A DNA stretch of 34,714 nucleotides from a bacterium (GCA_030824575.1 JAVBXL010000074.1:1-34714); one strand, 5' to 3'; positions 7,455 to 16,266 are shown, counted from the stretch's first letter. Numbers and translations: made by a program. The notes: a model not told the origin generated them from the sequence alone.

Positions 7455-8867
7455 ATGACTTCGGTAGGCAGCAGCATTTTGACGGCGCTCAACGCAGGGT
7501 CGGGTATCGACACCTCCGCGTTGGTGACCAGTCTGGTGAGCGCGACCCGCGAGCCCAAGCAGACGGCGATCACCAATCGCCAGACGCTCAATACCTCGCG
7601 CATTTCGGCGCTGGCCTCCGCCGCCAGCTCGCTCGACACCTTCGCCAACGCCCTGACCGAAGTGCTGTCGGGTGCCGCCTATACCGGCACGGCCGCCTCC
7701 AACGACGCCAGCATCGCATCGGTCACCTTGCTGAGCGGCGGGAGCCCCGCAGGCCTGCCCGCCCAGCTGACCGTCGATCAACTCGCTTCCGCCCGTGTTT
7801 ATTCAACCGGTGCGACCAGTAGTGCGACGGCGAGCAGCCCGATTGGTGCAGGCACGTTCACCATCACGAAACCTGGCACGGACCCCCAAAGCCCGACCAT
7901 ATTCAATATCACCGTCGATGAGAACGCGACCTTCGCTGATGCTGCCGCAGCCATTAATGCCGCCGACACCGGCGTTACCGCGCGCGTCGTGACTGATACG
8001 CAAGGTACACGCCTCGTTTTCAAAGGCGAAACCGGCGCGGACAATGACTTTTCCGTTAGCGCCGCGCGTGCTGATACGAACGATTCGTCAAGTCCAATCA
8101 GCCAGATGAGCTTTACCAGCTCGTCCACGGCGCAGAACGCCAAGATCACGCTGGACGGCGTCGCTTATGAATATGCCAGCAATACGATCGACGATGCGAT
8201 CCCTTATCTGCGGATCGACTTGAACAAGGCGTCGCCCGGCACCACCGTCACCCTGTCGATGAGCCAGCCGACGGCCGGCCTGTCCGACCTGCTCAAGGAA
8301 TTTGTCAGCGCCTACAACACGCTGATGGGCGCGCTGAACACCGCGACGGCGACCGGCGCGGATTCGTCCAGCGCGGGTGTGCTGAACGGCGTGGCCGGCG
8401 TGCGCGACATGAAGCGGCAGCTGTCGGCAATCACATCGACCCAGCTGTCGGCGACCGGCACCTACAAGACGCTGGCCGATATCGGCGTGTCGACCAATCG
8501 CGACGGGACGTTGACGCTCGACACGGTCCGGCTGGCATCGGTGATGGAGGCGGACCCTGAAGCCGTTACCAACATGGTGAACCCCAAGGCTTCAACCGCC
8601 ACCAGCCCAGGCCTGTCGGCGCTGATGGATACGGTCCGCGACAATATCGAGAAAGAAGACGGCCCGCTCAAGACCGCGCAGGCGCGCTACGATGCCGAGG
8701 CCGAGGAATTTACCAGGCAGCTCGAAGATCTGGACGAGAAGATGACCAACTATCAGGAGCATCTGACCACCATCTACGCAGCGATGGAGACGCGGTTGTC
8801 CGCGCTCAAGGCGACACAAAGCTACCTCGAACAGCAGATCGAGGTCTGGAACAATAGCGACAGTTAA
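7455..8867 (+). CDS. fliD: Flagellar filament cap protein FliD
   Basis: FliD (HAP2) forms the cap at the filament tip and folds exported flagellin. The 470-residue product has the N-terminal FliD signature GSGIDTSALVTSLVSA (about 15-30) followed by a coiled-coil stretch, a variable Ser/Thr/Ala-rich centre, and a C-terminal part from about 290 (LSDLLKEFVSAYNTLMGALN) ending in a heptad-rich helix with EQQIEVWNNS. The ATG at 7455 was chosen because GAAAGGA lies 7 bases upstream. The central region (about 110-270), with many Thr/Ser/Asp codons and slightly less GC-rich codons, is the surface-exposed part that normally diverges. fliS follows after 15 bases. Confidence 0.94.
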   Translation: MTSVGSSILTALNAGSGIDTSALVTSLVSATREPKQTAITNRQTLNTSRISALASAASSLDTFANALTEVLSGAAYTGTAASNDASIASVTLLSGGSPAGLPAQLTVDQLASARVYSTGATSSATASSPIGAGTFTITKPGTDPQSPTIFNITVDENATFADAAAAINAADTGVTARVVTDTQGTRLVFKGETGADNDFSVSAARADTNDSSSPISQMSFTSSSTAQNAKITLDGVAYEYASNTIDDAIPYLRIDLNKASPGTTVTLSMSQPTAGLSDLLKEFVSAYNTLMGALNTATATGADSSSAGVLNGVAGVRDMKRQLSAITSTQLSATGTYKTLADIGVSTNRDGTLTLDTVRLASVMEADPEAVTNMVNPKASTATSPGLSALMDTVRDNIEKEDGPLKTAQARYDAEAEEFTRQLEDLDEKMTNYQEHLTTIYAAMETRLSALKATQSYLEQQIEVWNNSDS

Positions 8868-8882
8868 TCGGGGACGCAGACG

Positions 8883-9281
8883 ATGTTCTATAATCAGGGT
8901 TATGCAGGCGCCAGCGCGGCGCGCCGTTACGCCGCCATCCATTCGGGCAGCCGTACCGAAGGCGCGACGCCGCACGCATTGGTGAAGATCCTGTTCGACG
9001 AACTGCTCCAGGCGCTGGAAGCGGCGGCGCTGGCCGAACGCCATGGCGACCGGGTCAAGGTGTCGGACAAGCAGGCGCGGGCGATGTCGATCCTGTTCGC
9101 GCTCGAATCGAGCCTGGATTTCGACAAGGGCGGCGACATTTCGGTCGGCCTGGCGCAAATCTATCGCGAAGCGCGCCGGTTGTTGCTGATCGGCGCCAAG
9201 GAACGGTCGGCCGATCCGGTCGATCAGGCCCACGCCATCGTCGCGGAAATCGCCGAAGCCTGGACCCAGATCGGCCGTTGA
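8883..9281 (+). CDS. fliS: Flagellin export chaperone FliS
   Basis: FliS binds the C-terminus of flagellin in the cytoplasm, prevents premature polymerisation and delivers it to the export gate. The 132-residue product is mostly helical. Family features include the N-terminal Tyr-rich patch (MFYNQGYAGASAARRYA), TPHALVKILFDELLQALEAA (about 29-48), and LESSLDFDKGGDISVGLAQIY (about 79-99). The length is normal. It follows fliD closely and is the last gene before a strong terminator. The flagellin gene itself is not in this window. Confidence 0.93.
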   Translation: MFYNQGYAGASAARRYAAIHSGSRTEGATPHALVKILFDELLQALEAAALAERHGDRVKVSDKQARAMSILFALESSLDFDKGGDISVGLAQIYREARRLLLIGAKERSADPVDQAHAIVAEIAEAWTQIGR

Positions 9282-9354
9282 TGGCCGCGCGCCCGCCCGT
9301 CCGGGCGGGGTTGCGCCCCAAACATGCCCCCTGTATAGGCGGCACTCGCACAAG

Positions 9355-9380
9355 GGCGGCCCGGCGGGGGCCGCCTTTTT
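9355..9380 (+). terminator. Rho-independent terminator after fliS
   Basis: GGCGGCCC (9355-9362) pairs with GGGCCGCC (9368-9375) to make a perfect 8-bp stem with a 5-base loop, followed at once by TTTTT. It is 73 bases after fliS and 54 before argD, and marks the end of the flagellar cluster. Confidence 0.9.
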
Positions 9381-9434
9381 GCGTTATATTCAATGCGCAC
9401 AGGACGCGCAGCATCACCCAGAAAGGGAAGGCTC

Positions 9435-10631
9435 ATGTCGATTACGCCGCTCATGCCCGTTTACCCCCGGTGCGATGTCCGTCCGGTGCGAGGCGAGGGC
9501 TGCTACCTGATCGGTGAGCGCGGCGAGCGTTATTTGGACTTCGCCAGCGGCATCGCGGTCAATCTGCTGGGCCATGGCCATCCCAAGCTGGTCAAGGCGA
9601 TCGCCGACCAGGCGGCGACGCTGATGCACATATCGAACCTCTACGGCTCGCCTTTGGGAGAGGCGTTCGCGCAGAAGCTGGTGGACAACAGCTTCGCCGA
9701 CACGGTCTTCTTCACCAATTCGGGCGCCGAAGCGGTCGAGTGCGCGATCAAGACCGCGCGGCGCTATCATTATGCCAATGGCGAAGCGCACCGGCACAAG
9801 ATCATCAGCTTCGACAACGCCTTCCACGGGCGCACCCTGGGCACCATTTCGGCGACCAGCCAGCCCAAGATGCGCGACGGCTTCGAACCGCTGCTGCCCG
9901 GCTTTACCGTCGTGCCGTTCAATGATCTCGATGCGGCGCTGGCGGCGATCGACGACAATACGGCCGGCTTCCTGCTGGAACCGGTGCAGGGCGAAGGCGG
10001 CGTTACCCCGGCGACGCAGGCGTTCCTCAAGGGCCTGCGCGAGGCATGTGACGCGCATGGCCTGCTGTTGATCCTGGACGAGGTCCAGTGCGGCTATGCC
10101 CGCACCGGCACCTTCTTCGCCCATGAACAATATGGCGTCACGCCGGACATCATGGCGGTGGCCAAGGGCATCGGCGCGGGCTTCCCGCTCGGCGCCTGCC
10201 TCGCGACCGAGGAAGCGGCCAAGGGCATGGTGTTCGGCACCCATGGCTCCACCTATGGCGGCAATCCGCTCGCCATGGCAGTCGGCCTCGCCGTGCTGGA
10301 AGAAGTGCTGGCTGACGGTTTCCTGGACCATGTCACTGCCATGGGCGCACGCCTGCGCGCCGCGCTGGAACAGCTCATTCCCAACCATGACGACATGTTC
10401 GAGGATGTGCGTGGGCTGGGCCTGATGCTGGGCGTCAAGCTGAAGGACACGCATGACGCGCGCGCCTTCGTCGGCCATCTGCGCGATCATCATGGCCTGC
10501 TGGCCGTGTCGGCCGGCCAGAATGTGCTGCGCATCCTGCCGCCCCTCGTCATCGAGGAAAGCCATATCGCCGAATGCATAGAGAAGATTTCCGCCGGCGC
10601 GCGGACCTTCGCCGAAGCCAAGGCGGCCTGA
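9435..10631 (+). CDS. argD: Acetylornithine aminotransferase ArgD
   Basis: ArgD is a PLP enzyme that transfers an amino group from glutamate to N-acetylglutamate semialdehyde, giving N-acetylornithine in arginine synthesis; it often also serves lysine synthesis as DapC. The 398-residue product is a class III aminotransferase. It shows YLDFASGIAVNLLGHGHP near the start, FFTNSGAEAVECAIK (PLP phosphate site), FHGRTLGTIS, the PLP-ring Asp in LLLILDEVQCGYARTG, and the catalytic Lys in MAVAKGIGAGFPLGA. GGGAAGG precedes the ATG at 9435; the frame extends 14 codons upstream without support. argF follows after a repeat element. Ornithine aminotransferase is an alternative, but the argF neighbour favours ArgD. 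Confidence 0.93.
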   Translation: MSITPLMPVYPRCDVRPVRGEGCYLIGERGERYLDFASGIAVNLLGHGHPKLVKAIADQAATLMHISNLYGSPLGEAFAQKLVDNSFADTVFFTNSGAEAVECAIKTARRYHYANGEAHRHKIISFDNAFHGRTLGTISATSQPKMRDGFEPLLPGFTVVPFNDLDAALAAIDDNTAGFLLEPVQGEGGVTPATQAFLKGLREACDAHGLLLILDEVQCGYARTGTFFAHEQYGVTPDIMAVAKGIGAGFPLGACLATEEAAKGMVFGTHGSTYGGNPLAMAVGLAVLEEVLADGFLDHVTAMGARLRAALEQLIPNHDDMFEDVRGLGLMLGVKLKDTHDARAFVGHLRDHHGLLAVSAGQNVLRILPPLVIEESHIAECIEKISAGARTFAEAKAA

Positions 10632-10642
10632 TTGATACTACC

Positions 10643-10781
10643 CCGTTCGTGCTGAGTAGGGGCTGAGCCTGTCGAAGACCCGTATCGAAGCATCCTTCGA
10701 TACGCCATTTCGACTTTGCTCAATGCCTGTCCTGAACGACTGCCTTCCCAGGCAGTCGAAGGGGCCACTCAGGACGAACGG
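10643..10781. repeat. 139-bp composite inverted-repeat element between argD and argF
   Basis: The element begins CCGTTCGTGCTGAGT and ends with a nearly exact inverted copy (ACTCAGGACGAACGG). Inside are two further hairpins: CGTATCGAAG / CTTCGATACG at 10681-10704 and GACTGCCT / AGGCAGTC at about 10738-10757. It fills nearly the whole argD-argF gap. The ends match a repeat family I associate with sphingomonad genomes. It may act on the mRNA between the two genes. Confidence 0.75.
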
Positions 10782-10806
10782 CGGTTGGAAGCGGGGAAAA
10801 CTTCCA

Positions 10807-11736
10807 ATGACCAAGCATTTCCTGAATCTCTCCGATGCGGGCGGCGACGCCATCGCTGCGATGATCGCGGACGCCATCGACCGCAAGGCGGCGCGTGCGG
10901 GCAAGCCCAAGGGTGCGGCGGATGCCGACGCGCCATTGGCCGGCCACACGCTCGCGATGATCTTTGAAAAGAACAGCACCCGCACCCGCGTCAGTTTCGA
11001 CATGGCGATCCGGCAGCTGGGCGGCACGTCCCTGATCCTGGAGAGCGCGACCAGCCAGATCGGCCGGGGCGAGACGATCGCCGACACGGCGCGCGTCCTC
11101 AGCCGCATGGTCGATGCGATCATGATCCGCACCGACGACCATGCCAAGATCGAGGAAATGGCCCAATATGCCACCGTCCCGGTCATCAACGGCCTCACTG
11201 ACCTGTCGCATCCCTGCCAGATCGTCGCCGACCTGTTGACCGTGGTCGAACATGGGCTGGCGCTGCCGGGCAGCCAATGGGCCTGGCTGGGCGATGGCAA
11301 TAATGTCCTCCATTCGATCGTCGAGGCGGCGGGCTTGCTCAAGTTCGACGTGCGCATGGGCATCCCCGAAGGCTATGATCCCGATCCGGACTTCGCGGAT
11401 GCGGCGCGCGCCGCCGGATCGACCATAACCCTGACCCGCGATGCGGCAGCGGCCGTGGCGGGCGCGGACGTCGTCGTCACTGACACATGGATCTCCATGG
11501 GTCAGTCCCATGCGGAAGAGAAGCTGGCGGCGATGATGCCCTATCAGGTGACGCCCGCACTGATGGCCAGCGCCAAACCGCAGGCCAAATTCCTCCACTG
11601 CCTGCCCGCCCATCGCGGCGAGGAAGTGGTGGCGCAGGTGATCGACGGCCCGCAGTCGCTGATCTGGGACGAAGCGGAAAACCGCATCCATGCCCAGAAA
11701 TCGGTGCTGCTCTGGGCATTGGGGCGCCTTGGTTGA
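10807..11736 (+). CDS. argF: Ornithine carbamoyltransferase ArgF
   Basis: ArgF joins carbamoyl phosphate and ornithine to citrulline in the cytoplasm. The 309-residue product is normal in length. It carries the carbamoyl-phosphate motif STRTR (in [13 protein letters not shown]), the HPCQ motif ([15 protein letters not shown]), the ornithine loop WISMGQS, and the C-terminal catalytic [11 protein letters not shown] 10807 was preferred over an in-frame ATG at 10723 because the latter lies within the repeat element; GGGGAAAA precedes the chosen start. It lies downstream of argD, separated by 175 bases of repeat. Confidence 0.96.
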   Translation: MTKHFLNLSDAGGDAIAAMIADAIDRKAARAGKPKGAADADAPLAGHTLAMIFEKNSTRTRVSFDMAIRQLGGTSLILESATSQIGRGETIADTARVLSRMVDAIMIRTDDHAKIEEMAQYATVPVINGLTDLSHPCQIVADLLTVVEHGLALPGSQWAWLGDGNNVLHSIVEAAGLLKFDVRMGIPEGYDPDPDFADAARAAGSTITLTRDAAAAVAGADVVVTDTWISMGQSHAEEKLAAMMPYQVTPALMASAKPQAKFLHCLPAHRGEEVVAQVIDGPQSLIWDEAENRIHAQKSVLLWALGRLG

Positions 11737-11740
11737 GTTT

Positions 11741-11774
11741 GCGGGCGGCCTTCCTATTTAGGCAGCTCGCCCGC
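11741..11774 (+). other. Hairpin after argF without T-run
   Basis: GCGGGCG (11741-11747) and CGCCCGC (11768-11774) pair, with three more inner pairs (GCC/GGC) and a bulge. No T-run follows, so it is at best a weak terminator or an mRNA-stabilising structure before hslO. Confidence 0.35.
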
Positions 11775-11833
11775 ATCATAGGATGCCGCCTTCTTGTCCG
11801 ATCGCTGATAGGCCGGACGACCGGAGTTCTACA

Positions 11834-12742
11834 TTGACGTCTGCCGCCCATCTCGACCAGGCCATTGGCTTCACCATCCCCGCGCGTCATGCGCGTGGTC
11901 GCCTTGTGCGGCTGGGAACGGTGCTGGACCAGGTGCTCGCCGCCCATGCCTATCCGCCCGCGATCGAGCGGCTGCTCGCCTCCGCGCTGGTGCTGGCGGC
12001 GCTGCTGGGCAGCACGTTGAAGCAGGCGAACGGCCAGCTGACCTTGCAGGCCCAGACCGAAAATGGCGTCGTCAGCCTGCTGGTCGCCGATTATAAGGAT
12101 GGCGACCTGCGCGGCTATGCCAAGTTCGACGCGGACCGTCTGGCCGAACAGGGCGCCGATCCGACCCTTTTCGGCCTGTTCGGCAAGGGCTATCTGGCGA
12201 TCACCTTCGACCAGGCGGTGAGCGGCGAACGCTATCAGGGCATCGTCCCGCTGGAGGGCCAGTCGCTGGCGCAGGCGGCGGAACATTATTTCTTTCAGTC
12301 CGAACAGATCCCCAGCGTGATCCAGATCACCACCCGGCATGACAAGGGCGTCGGCTGCGTGGCCGCCGGTATGCTGCTCCAGCATCTGCCGGAAGGCGAG
12401 GTGGGGCGCGAGCGGCTGCATGTGCGCCACGATCACCCGGAATGGGAACATGTCCAGGCGCTGGCCCAGACATTGAAGCCGGAAGAGCTGACCGACGAGA
12501 CTCTGCCGCTGAGCGATATCGTGTGGCGGCTGTTCCATGAGGAAGACGAAGTGCGGGCGACCGATCCGACGCCGCTTGCCAAGGGGTGCCGCTGCGACAT
12601 CAATCATATTCGCGACGTGATCGGCCGCTTTCCCGCCAGCGAACGGATCGACATGGCCGACGATCAGGGCATCATTGGCGTGGATTGCGCCTTCTGTTCG
12701 CGGCTTTTCCCGCTCGCGCTCGACAGTTTTGTCGCCCATTGA
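11834..12742 (+). CDS. hslO: Redox-regulated chaperone Hsp33
   Basis: Hsp33 is a cytoplasmic holdase activated when oxidation releases zinc from four cysteines. All four are visible as CxC (Cys252, Cys254) and CxxC (Cys285, Cys288) near the C-terminus. The N-terminal domain has RLGTVLDQVLAAHAYP and QLTLQAQTENGVVSLLV, and the middle holds YFFQSEQIPSVIQI, all typical. I place the start at a TTG (11834), since the frame reaches further upstream only as an unlikely ATG at 11783 and CCGGAG sits about 7 bases before the TTG; this gives 302 residues. It follows argF closely and could share its transcript. Confidence 0.93.
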   Translation: MTSAAHLDQAIGFTIPARHARGRLVRLGTVLDQVLAAHAYPPAIERLLASALVLAALLGSTLKQANGQLTLQAQTENGVVSLLVADYKDGDLRGYAKFDADRLAEQGADPTLFGLFGKGYLAITFDQAVSGERYQGIVPLEGQSLAQAAEHYFFQSEQIPSVIQITTRHDKGVGCVAAGMLLQHLPEGEVGRERLHVRHDHPEWEHVQALAQTLKPEELTDETLPLSDIVWRLFHEEDEVRATDPTPLAKGCRCDINHIRDVIGRFPASERIDMADDQGIIGVDCAFCSRLFPLALDSFVAH

Positions 12743-12890
12743 TTCGGCAATCGTTTCGCTAACGCTATTTGTAATTGGGGCAGGCATGGCCGCTTGCGCT
12801 ATGAAAATGCCGCAATTGGAAGGCATGGACAGCGTGGGCGGCCATGGGCCGCGAGAGCCTTTGTGGCGGGTCACGGGATTGAGCGGAATC

Positions 12891-13328
12891 ATGAAGAGGG
12901 CGGAACGGCACGCGCTCGGCGCGGTTGCGATGATGATGGCGGCGATGACCGCAGCGTGGATCGGCTCCATGGCGGAGGCGGCGAACGTCCCGACTCCACC
13001 GATCGCGCATCAGGCTTTGCGCACGCTGGAAACTGGCGAATGGGAATTGCGTGGCCGGGGCGAAGGCGCGGAAACGCGCAAGCTGTGCGTCAGCGACCTG
13101 CGCCAGTTATTGCAGGTCCAGCATGGCCGGGCGCTCTGCCGCAGCTTCACAATCAGTGACGATGCGCACGCGATCACGATCACCTATGATTGCGCGGCGG
13201 CGGGCAACGGCCGCACCGACCTGCGCGTGGAAACCAATAAACTGGTCCAGATTCGGTCGCAGGGCGTGGCGCAGGGCGCCCCCTTCGCCTTCGCCGCGGA
13301 AGGGCGGCGCATCGGCGCCTGTTCCTGA
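12891..13328 (+). CDS. Small exported protein, DUF3617-like
   Basis: The 145-residue product begins MKRAERHALGAVAMMMAAM, a likely Sec signal peptide with cleavage after about residue 24 (SMAEA). The mature part has a WELRGRGEGAETRKLCVSDLR segment, further cysteines near RALC and TYDC, and a final GAC. This Trp-Glu start, a Cys after about 15 residues, and a Gly-rich beta pattern recall DUF3617 periplasmic proteins, but similarity is weak. The start at 12891 was chosen for the signal peptide and the upstream GAGCGGAA. It lies between hslO and queC on the same strand. Function unknown. Confidence 0.7.
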   Translation: MKRAERHALGAVAMMMAAMTAAWIGSMAEAANVPTPPIAHQALRTLETGEWELRGRGEGAETRKLCVSDLRQLLQVQHGRALCRSFTISDDAHAITITYDCAAAGNGRTDLRVETNKLVQIRSQGVAQGAPFAFAAEGRRIGACS

Positions 13329-13387
13329 TCGTGACGCCTGATCGTGCTGCGCTTGCGCTGCGGCGTTCTGGGCGGTAGCGCGGAATT

Positions 13388-14080
13388 ATGGTTGCCAATA
13401 ATGGAAAATTCGCCGTCGTGCTGCTGTCGGGCGGTTTGGATTCGATGGTCGCGGGCGGGCTCGCACGGGAGGCGGGCTATCGCATCCTGGCTTTGTCGAT
13501 CGACTATAATCAGCGGCATCGCGTCGAACTGCGCGCCGCGGCCCGCGTCGCCGAAGCGCTCAATGCGATTCGCCACATCGTCCTGCCGCTGGACCTGACC
13601 GCGTTCGGCGGATCGGCGCTGACCGCCGACATCGCCGTGCCCAAAAGCGGCGTGGGGGACGAGATTCCCGTCACCTATGTTCCTGCGCGCAACACCATCT
13701 TCCTGTCGCTGACCCTGGGTCTGGCTGAAGTGGCAGGGGCGAGCGACATCTTTATCGGCGTCAACGCGCTCGACTATTCGGGCTATCCCGACTGCCGGCC
13801 GGAGTTCATCGACGCCTTCCAGAAAATGGCCACGCTGGCGACCAAGGCGGGGGTGGAAGGCCATCCGATCCGTATCCAGACGCCGCTGCAATATATGAGC
13901 AAGGCCGACATCGCCCGCGAAGCCGACCGATTGGGCCTGGACGCGGGCATCAGCTGGTCCTGCTATGATCCGACGCCCGACGGCAAGCATTGCGGCCTGT
14001 GCGATAGCTGCCGCCTGCGGTCGAAAGGCTATCAGGAAGCGGGCCTGCCCGATCCCACCATCTATGCCACGCAGCCCTGA
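13388..14080 (+). CDS. queC: 7-cyano-7-deazaguanine (preQ0) synthase QueC
   Basis: QueC uses ATP and ammonia to convert 7-carboxy-7-deazaguanine to preQ0, a step toward queuosine in tRNA. The 230-residue product has the N-terminal PP-loop SGGLDS (14-19), then [28 protein letters not shown] and [17 protein letters not shown], all QueC signatures. Four zinc-binding cysteines are present at 192, 202, 205 and 208 (CYDP...CGLCDSC). Length is normal. It is followed after 3 bases by queE, which makes the substrate of QueC, so the two form an operon. Confidence 0.97.
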   Translation: MVANNGKFAVVLLSGGLDSMVAGGLAREAGYRILALSIDYNQRHRVELRAAARVAEALNAIRHIVLPLDLTAFGGSALTADIAVPKSGVGDEIPVTYVPARNTIFLSLTLGLAEVAGASDIFIGVNALDYSGYPDCRPEFIDAFQKMATLATKAGVEGHPIRIQTPLQYMSKADIAREADRLGLDAGISWSCYDPTPDGKHCGLCDSCRLRSKGYQEAGLPDPTIYATQP

Positions 14081-14083
14081 ACG

Positions 14084-14731
14084 ATGAGCTATGCGGTCAA
14101 GGAAATGTTCCTGACCCTTCAGGGTGAAGGGGTGCAGGCCGGGCGGCGCGCGGTTTTCCTGCGCTTTGCCGGCTGCAATTTATGGAGCGGGCGCGAGCAG
14201 GACCGGCGCGATGCCGTCTGCCGTTTCTGCGATACCGATTTTGTCGGCACCGACGGGCTGGGCGGCGGCAAATTCGCCGACGCCGATGCGCTGGCCGATG
14301 GGGCGCTGGCTTTTTGGGGCGAGGGCGGCGAAGGCCGTTATATCGTCCTGACCGGCGGCGAGCCGATGTTGCAGGTCGACGATGCGCTGGTCGACGCGCT
14401 CCATGCGCGCGACTTCACCATCGCGATCGAAAGCAATGGCACCATCGCCGCCCATGCCGGCATCGACTGGATTTGCATCAGCCCCAAGGCAGGCAGCGAC
14501 GTCGTGCAACGGTCCGGCCACGAACTGAAACTGGTCTGGCCGCAACCCGATGGCGGGCATAGCCTGGCCGATGTCGCCGCGATGGAGGGATGGGCGTTCG
14601 ACCATCATCTGCTCCAGCCGCTGGACGATCCCCATGCGGCCGACAACGCCCGCGCCGCGATCGCCCTGGTGATGGACCGGCCGCAATGGCGGCTGACGGT
14701 GCAGGCCCATAAATATCTGGGCCTGCGGTAA
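14084..14731 (+). CDS. queE: 7-carboxy-7-deazaguanine synthase QueE (radical SAM)
   Basis: QueE rearranges 6-carboxytetrahydropterin to 7-carboxy-7-deazaguanine using a 4Fe-4S cluster and SAM. The 215-residue product has EMFLTLQGEGVQAGRRAVFLR, then cysteines at 31, 46 and 49, a CX14CX2C arrangement instead of the usual radical SAM CX3CX2C. This insert is known for the longer QueE type (described for Burkholderia). The glycine-rich SAM motif is VLTGGEPMLQ and the C-terminal part holds ISPKAG and HKYLGLR. It directly follows queC. queD and queF are not in the window. Confidence 0.95.
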   Translation: MSYAVKEMFLTLQGEGVQAGRRAVFLRFAGCNLWSGREQDRRDAVCRFCDTDFVGTDGLGGGKFADADALADGALAFWGEGGEGRYIVLTGGEPMLQVDDALVDALHARDFTIAIESNGTIAAHAGIDWICISPKAGSDVVQRSGHELKLVWPQPDGGHSLADVAAMEGWAFDHHLLQPLDDPHAADNARAAIALVMDRPQWRLTVQAHKYLGLR

Positions 14732-15140
14732 AGGCGTTGGAATTGCGTGACGGTAAAAGCCACCCGAAGGTAAACGCCAGGGCGACCAAAGACCACCTCA
14801 TATCAAGTTGCATTGACCGAACCTATAGCTTGTTGTTCCCCGGCGAAAGCCGGGGTCCAGTCCAGAGCGTGCAACTGAACCCCGGCCTTCGCCGGGGAAC
14901 GCGATGATTTTTTCGACCAGCCAGTATCATTCCACCTTGAAGTTGGCCTGTGCAGACATGCGTTCCGACACCACCTATTGATGCGTAGCAATCACGAATG
15001 GGCGAACTGCTTCCATCGGCTCACGAACAGCTCATATCGCTACGACTGTTGCACTCGCTGTCTCGAGACATTGTTCACCCGCCCGGCGCGCCGCCTAATG
15101 CGCGTCAGGACGGGGATTTACCAAGCAACCGAAACAGCCC
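14732..15140. other. Gene-free stretch of 409 bases after queE
   Basis: This gap separates the plus-strand queC-queE pair from a convergent minus-strand gene. It contains the inverted repeat at 14835-14900 but no convincing gene, terminator with T-run, or RNA. Short frames here lack ribosome sites and family resemblance. The part from about 14935 to 15120 is somewhat less GC-rich and I see nothing in it. Confidence 0.6.
14835..14900. repeat. Inverted repeat with CCCCGGC-GCCGGGG hairpin arms
   Basis: A 26-base unit (14835-14860) starting GTTCCCCGGCG is followed after 14 bases by an inverted copy (14875-14900) differing at two positions. Each unit is itself a small hairpin (CCCCGGC with GCCGGGG). 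I recognise this as a common dispersed intergenic repeat of sphingomonads. Confidence 0.8.
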
Positions 15141-15833
15141 TCACGGCTTCACGCCCGTCCGGTCGTTCCACGCCTGATGGCAGACCGGCAGCAGCATGCC
15201 TTTCTTCCAGCATGTGGGCGCGAAAGAGGGCAGGGCGACGACATAATCATAGCCCGGCGTCCCGTAAAATTGCTCGCCGGCCGCAACCAGCGACTTCTTG
15301 ATCGACCCGAGGCCCACGCGCCCCACTTCGTTCAGCGTGCCGCGCTCGGCAAAGATCGCCTGCCGGCCCACTTCCGCGGTGGCTTGGCAGAAGCCCTTTT
15401 GCGCCTGCACCGTCGAATAGCCCGAATAGATCCGGGTATTATACATGTCCGACGCCGACTGGCCCGGCTTGCCCTTGCCCACGGTACGCTGGAAATAGGC
15501 CAGCAGCACGGCCTGCGCCGTGTCCAGCTCCGCATCATGATGGGCGATCATCGCATTATAATTGCTGATCGCCAGCAAGGTCGGCTCGAACTGGCATTGT
15601 AGCGCCGCGACATTGAGCGCCGCGCGCAAATTCCACGCCAGCCCGGCCTTGACCTCCGCCGCTGTGGCGCCCGGCAGCCCCATCGCGGTCGCGGCGGCGG
15701 CATCGGTTAGCGGCGGGGCGCTCATGTCGGGCGGCGACCAGAAAAACTGGGCCGATGCCGGTTGCGCGACCATCGGCGCGATCGCCAGGGTGAGGCTGGC
15801 CAGCGCGCGGCGCAACGGGGAACGCAATGTCAT
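15141..15833 (-). CDS. Exported protein of unknown function
   Basis: I do not recognise a characterised family. The 230-residue product starts with a clear signal peptide (about residues 1-28, ending QPASA before QFFW). The mature protein is largely helical with four cysteines (one about residue 80, one about 148, two near the C-terminus in PTCWKKG and PVCHQAW), which could form two disulfides. Near the start is MGLPGATAAEVKAGLAWNLRAALNVAALQCQ. The end, GYDYVVALPSFAPTCW, looks like a folded domain, not a linker. It starts with GAGAGG upstream. A signal peptide and cysteines imply a periplasmic or envelope place. It lies downstream of the lipoprotein gene on the same strand. Confidence 0.8.
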   Translation of the reverse strand: MTLRSPLRRALASLTLAIAPMVAQPASAQFFWSPPDMSAPPLTDAAAATAMGLPGATAAEVKAGLAWNLRAALNVAALQCQFEPTLLAISNYNAMIAHHDAELDTAQAVLLAYFQRTVGKGKPGQSASDMYNTRIYSGYSTVQAQKGFCQATAEVGRQAIFAERGTLNEVGRVGLGSIKKSLVAAGEQFYGTPGYDYVVALPSFAPTCWKKGMLLPVCHQAWNDRTGVKP

Positions 15834-15919
15834 TCGAATCTGCCTCTCGGGAAGCGCCTGGTAACCAGCGCCTTCATATTATGCGGTTATGATATCAGGC
15901 CTGAACGATCCTGCCAGCC

Positions 15920-16207
15920 CTACTGGTCGGACAGGACTTCCGCCTCTTCCGCCGGCGCTTTTTCCGGGGCGGCCTTGGCGGGCGGGCTGCTGTTTTCGGC
16001 GGCATTGCCGCTGGGTAGGGCGATGGCAGTGCCTTCGCTCTGCACGCCGTCCAGGTCGGTCATGGCGTCGGTCGCGGTGCCGTCCACCACTTTCATATCC
16101 TTCATCTGCACCTTGTTCCCGCCTTGGTCCTTGTCGCCGCATGCGGCAAGCGCGATGCAGCCGGCCAGCAATGCGGCGGTAAGGGCAGTCTTGGTCGTCC
16201 GGCGCAT
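15920..16207 (-). CDS. Small lipoprotein
   Basis: The 95-residue product begins MRRTTKTALTAALLAGCIALAACG, in which LAAC is a lipobox; the lipidated Cys would be residue 23. The mature part is short, charged and rich in Lys, Asp, Ala, Pro and Glu, probably disordered, ending APEKAPAEEAEVLSDQ. I chose the start at 16207 because AGGAG lies 6 bases before it and it yields the signal. It sits 59 bases downstream of lipB and upstream of an exported-protein gene. Function unknown; the sequence does not suggest an enzyme. Confidence 0.75.
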   Translation of the reverse strand: MRRTTKTALTAALLAGCIALAACGDKDQGGNKVQMKDMKVVDGTATDAMTDLDGVQSEGTAIALPSGNAAENSSPPAKAAPEKAPAEEAEVLSDQ

Positions 16208-16266
16208 CCGGGTCTCCTGGAAATAGGGTTCAGGCGTGGCCCCGCCCGGCGAAAGAAGGCGCGAAC

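Noticed and set aside
11477..12970. 497-residue minus-strand frame over argF and hslO
   Set aside because: The plus-strand genes show catalytic and zinc motifs; this frame shows none.
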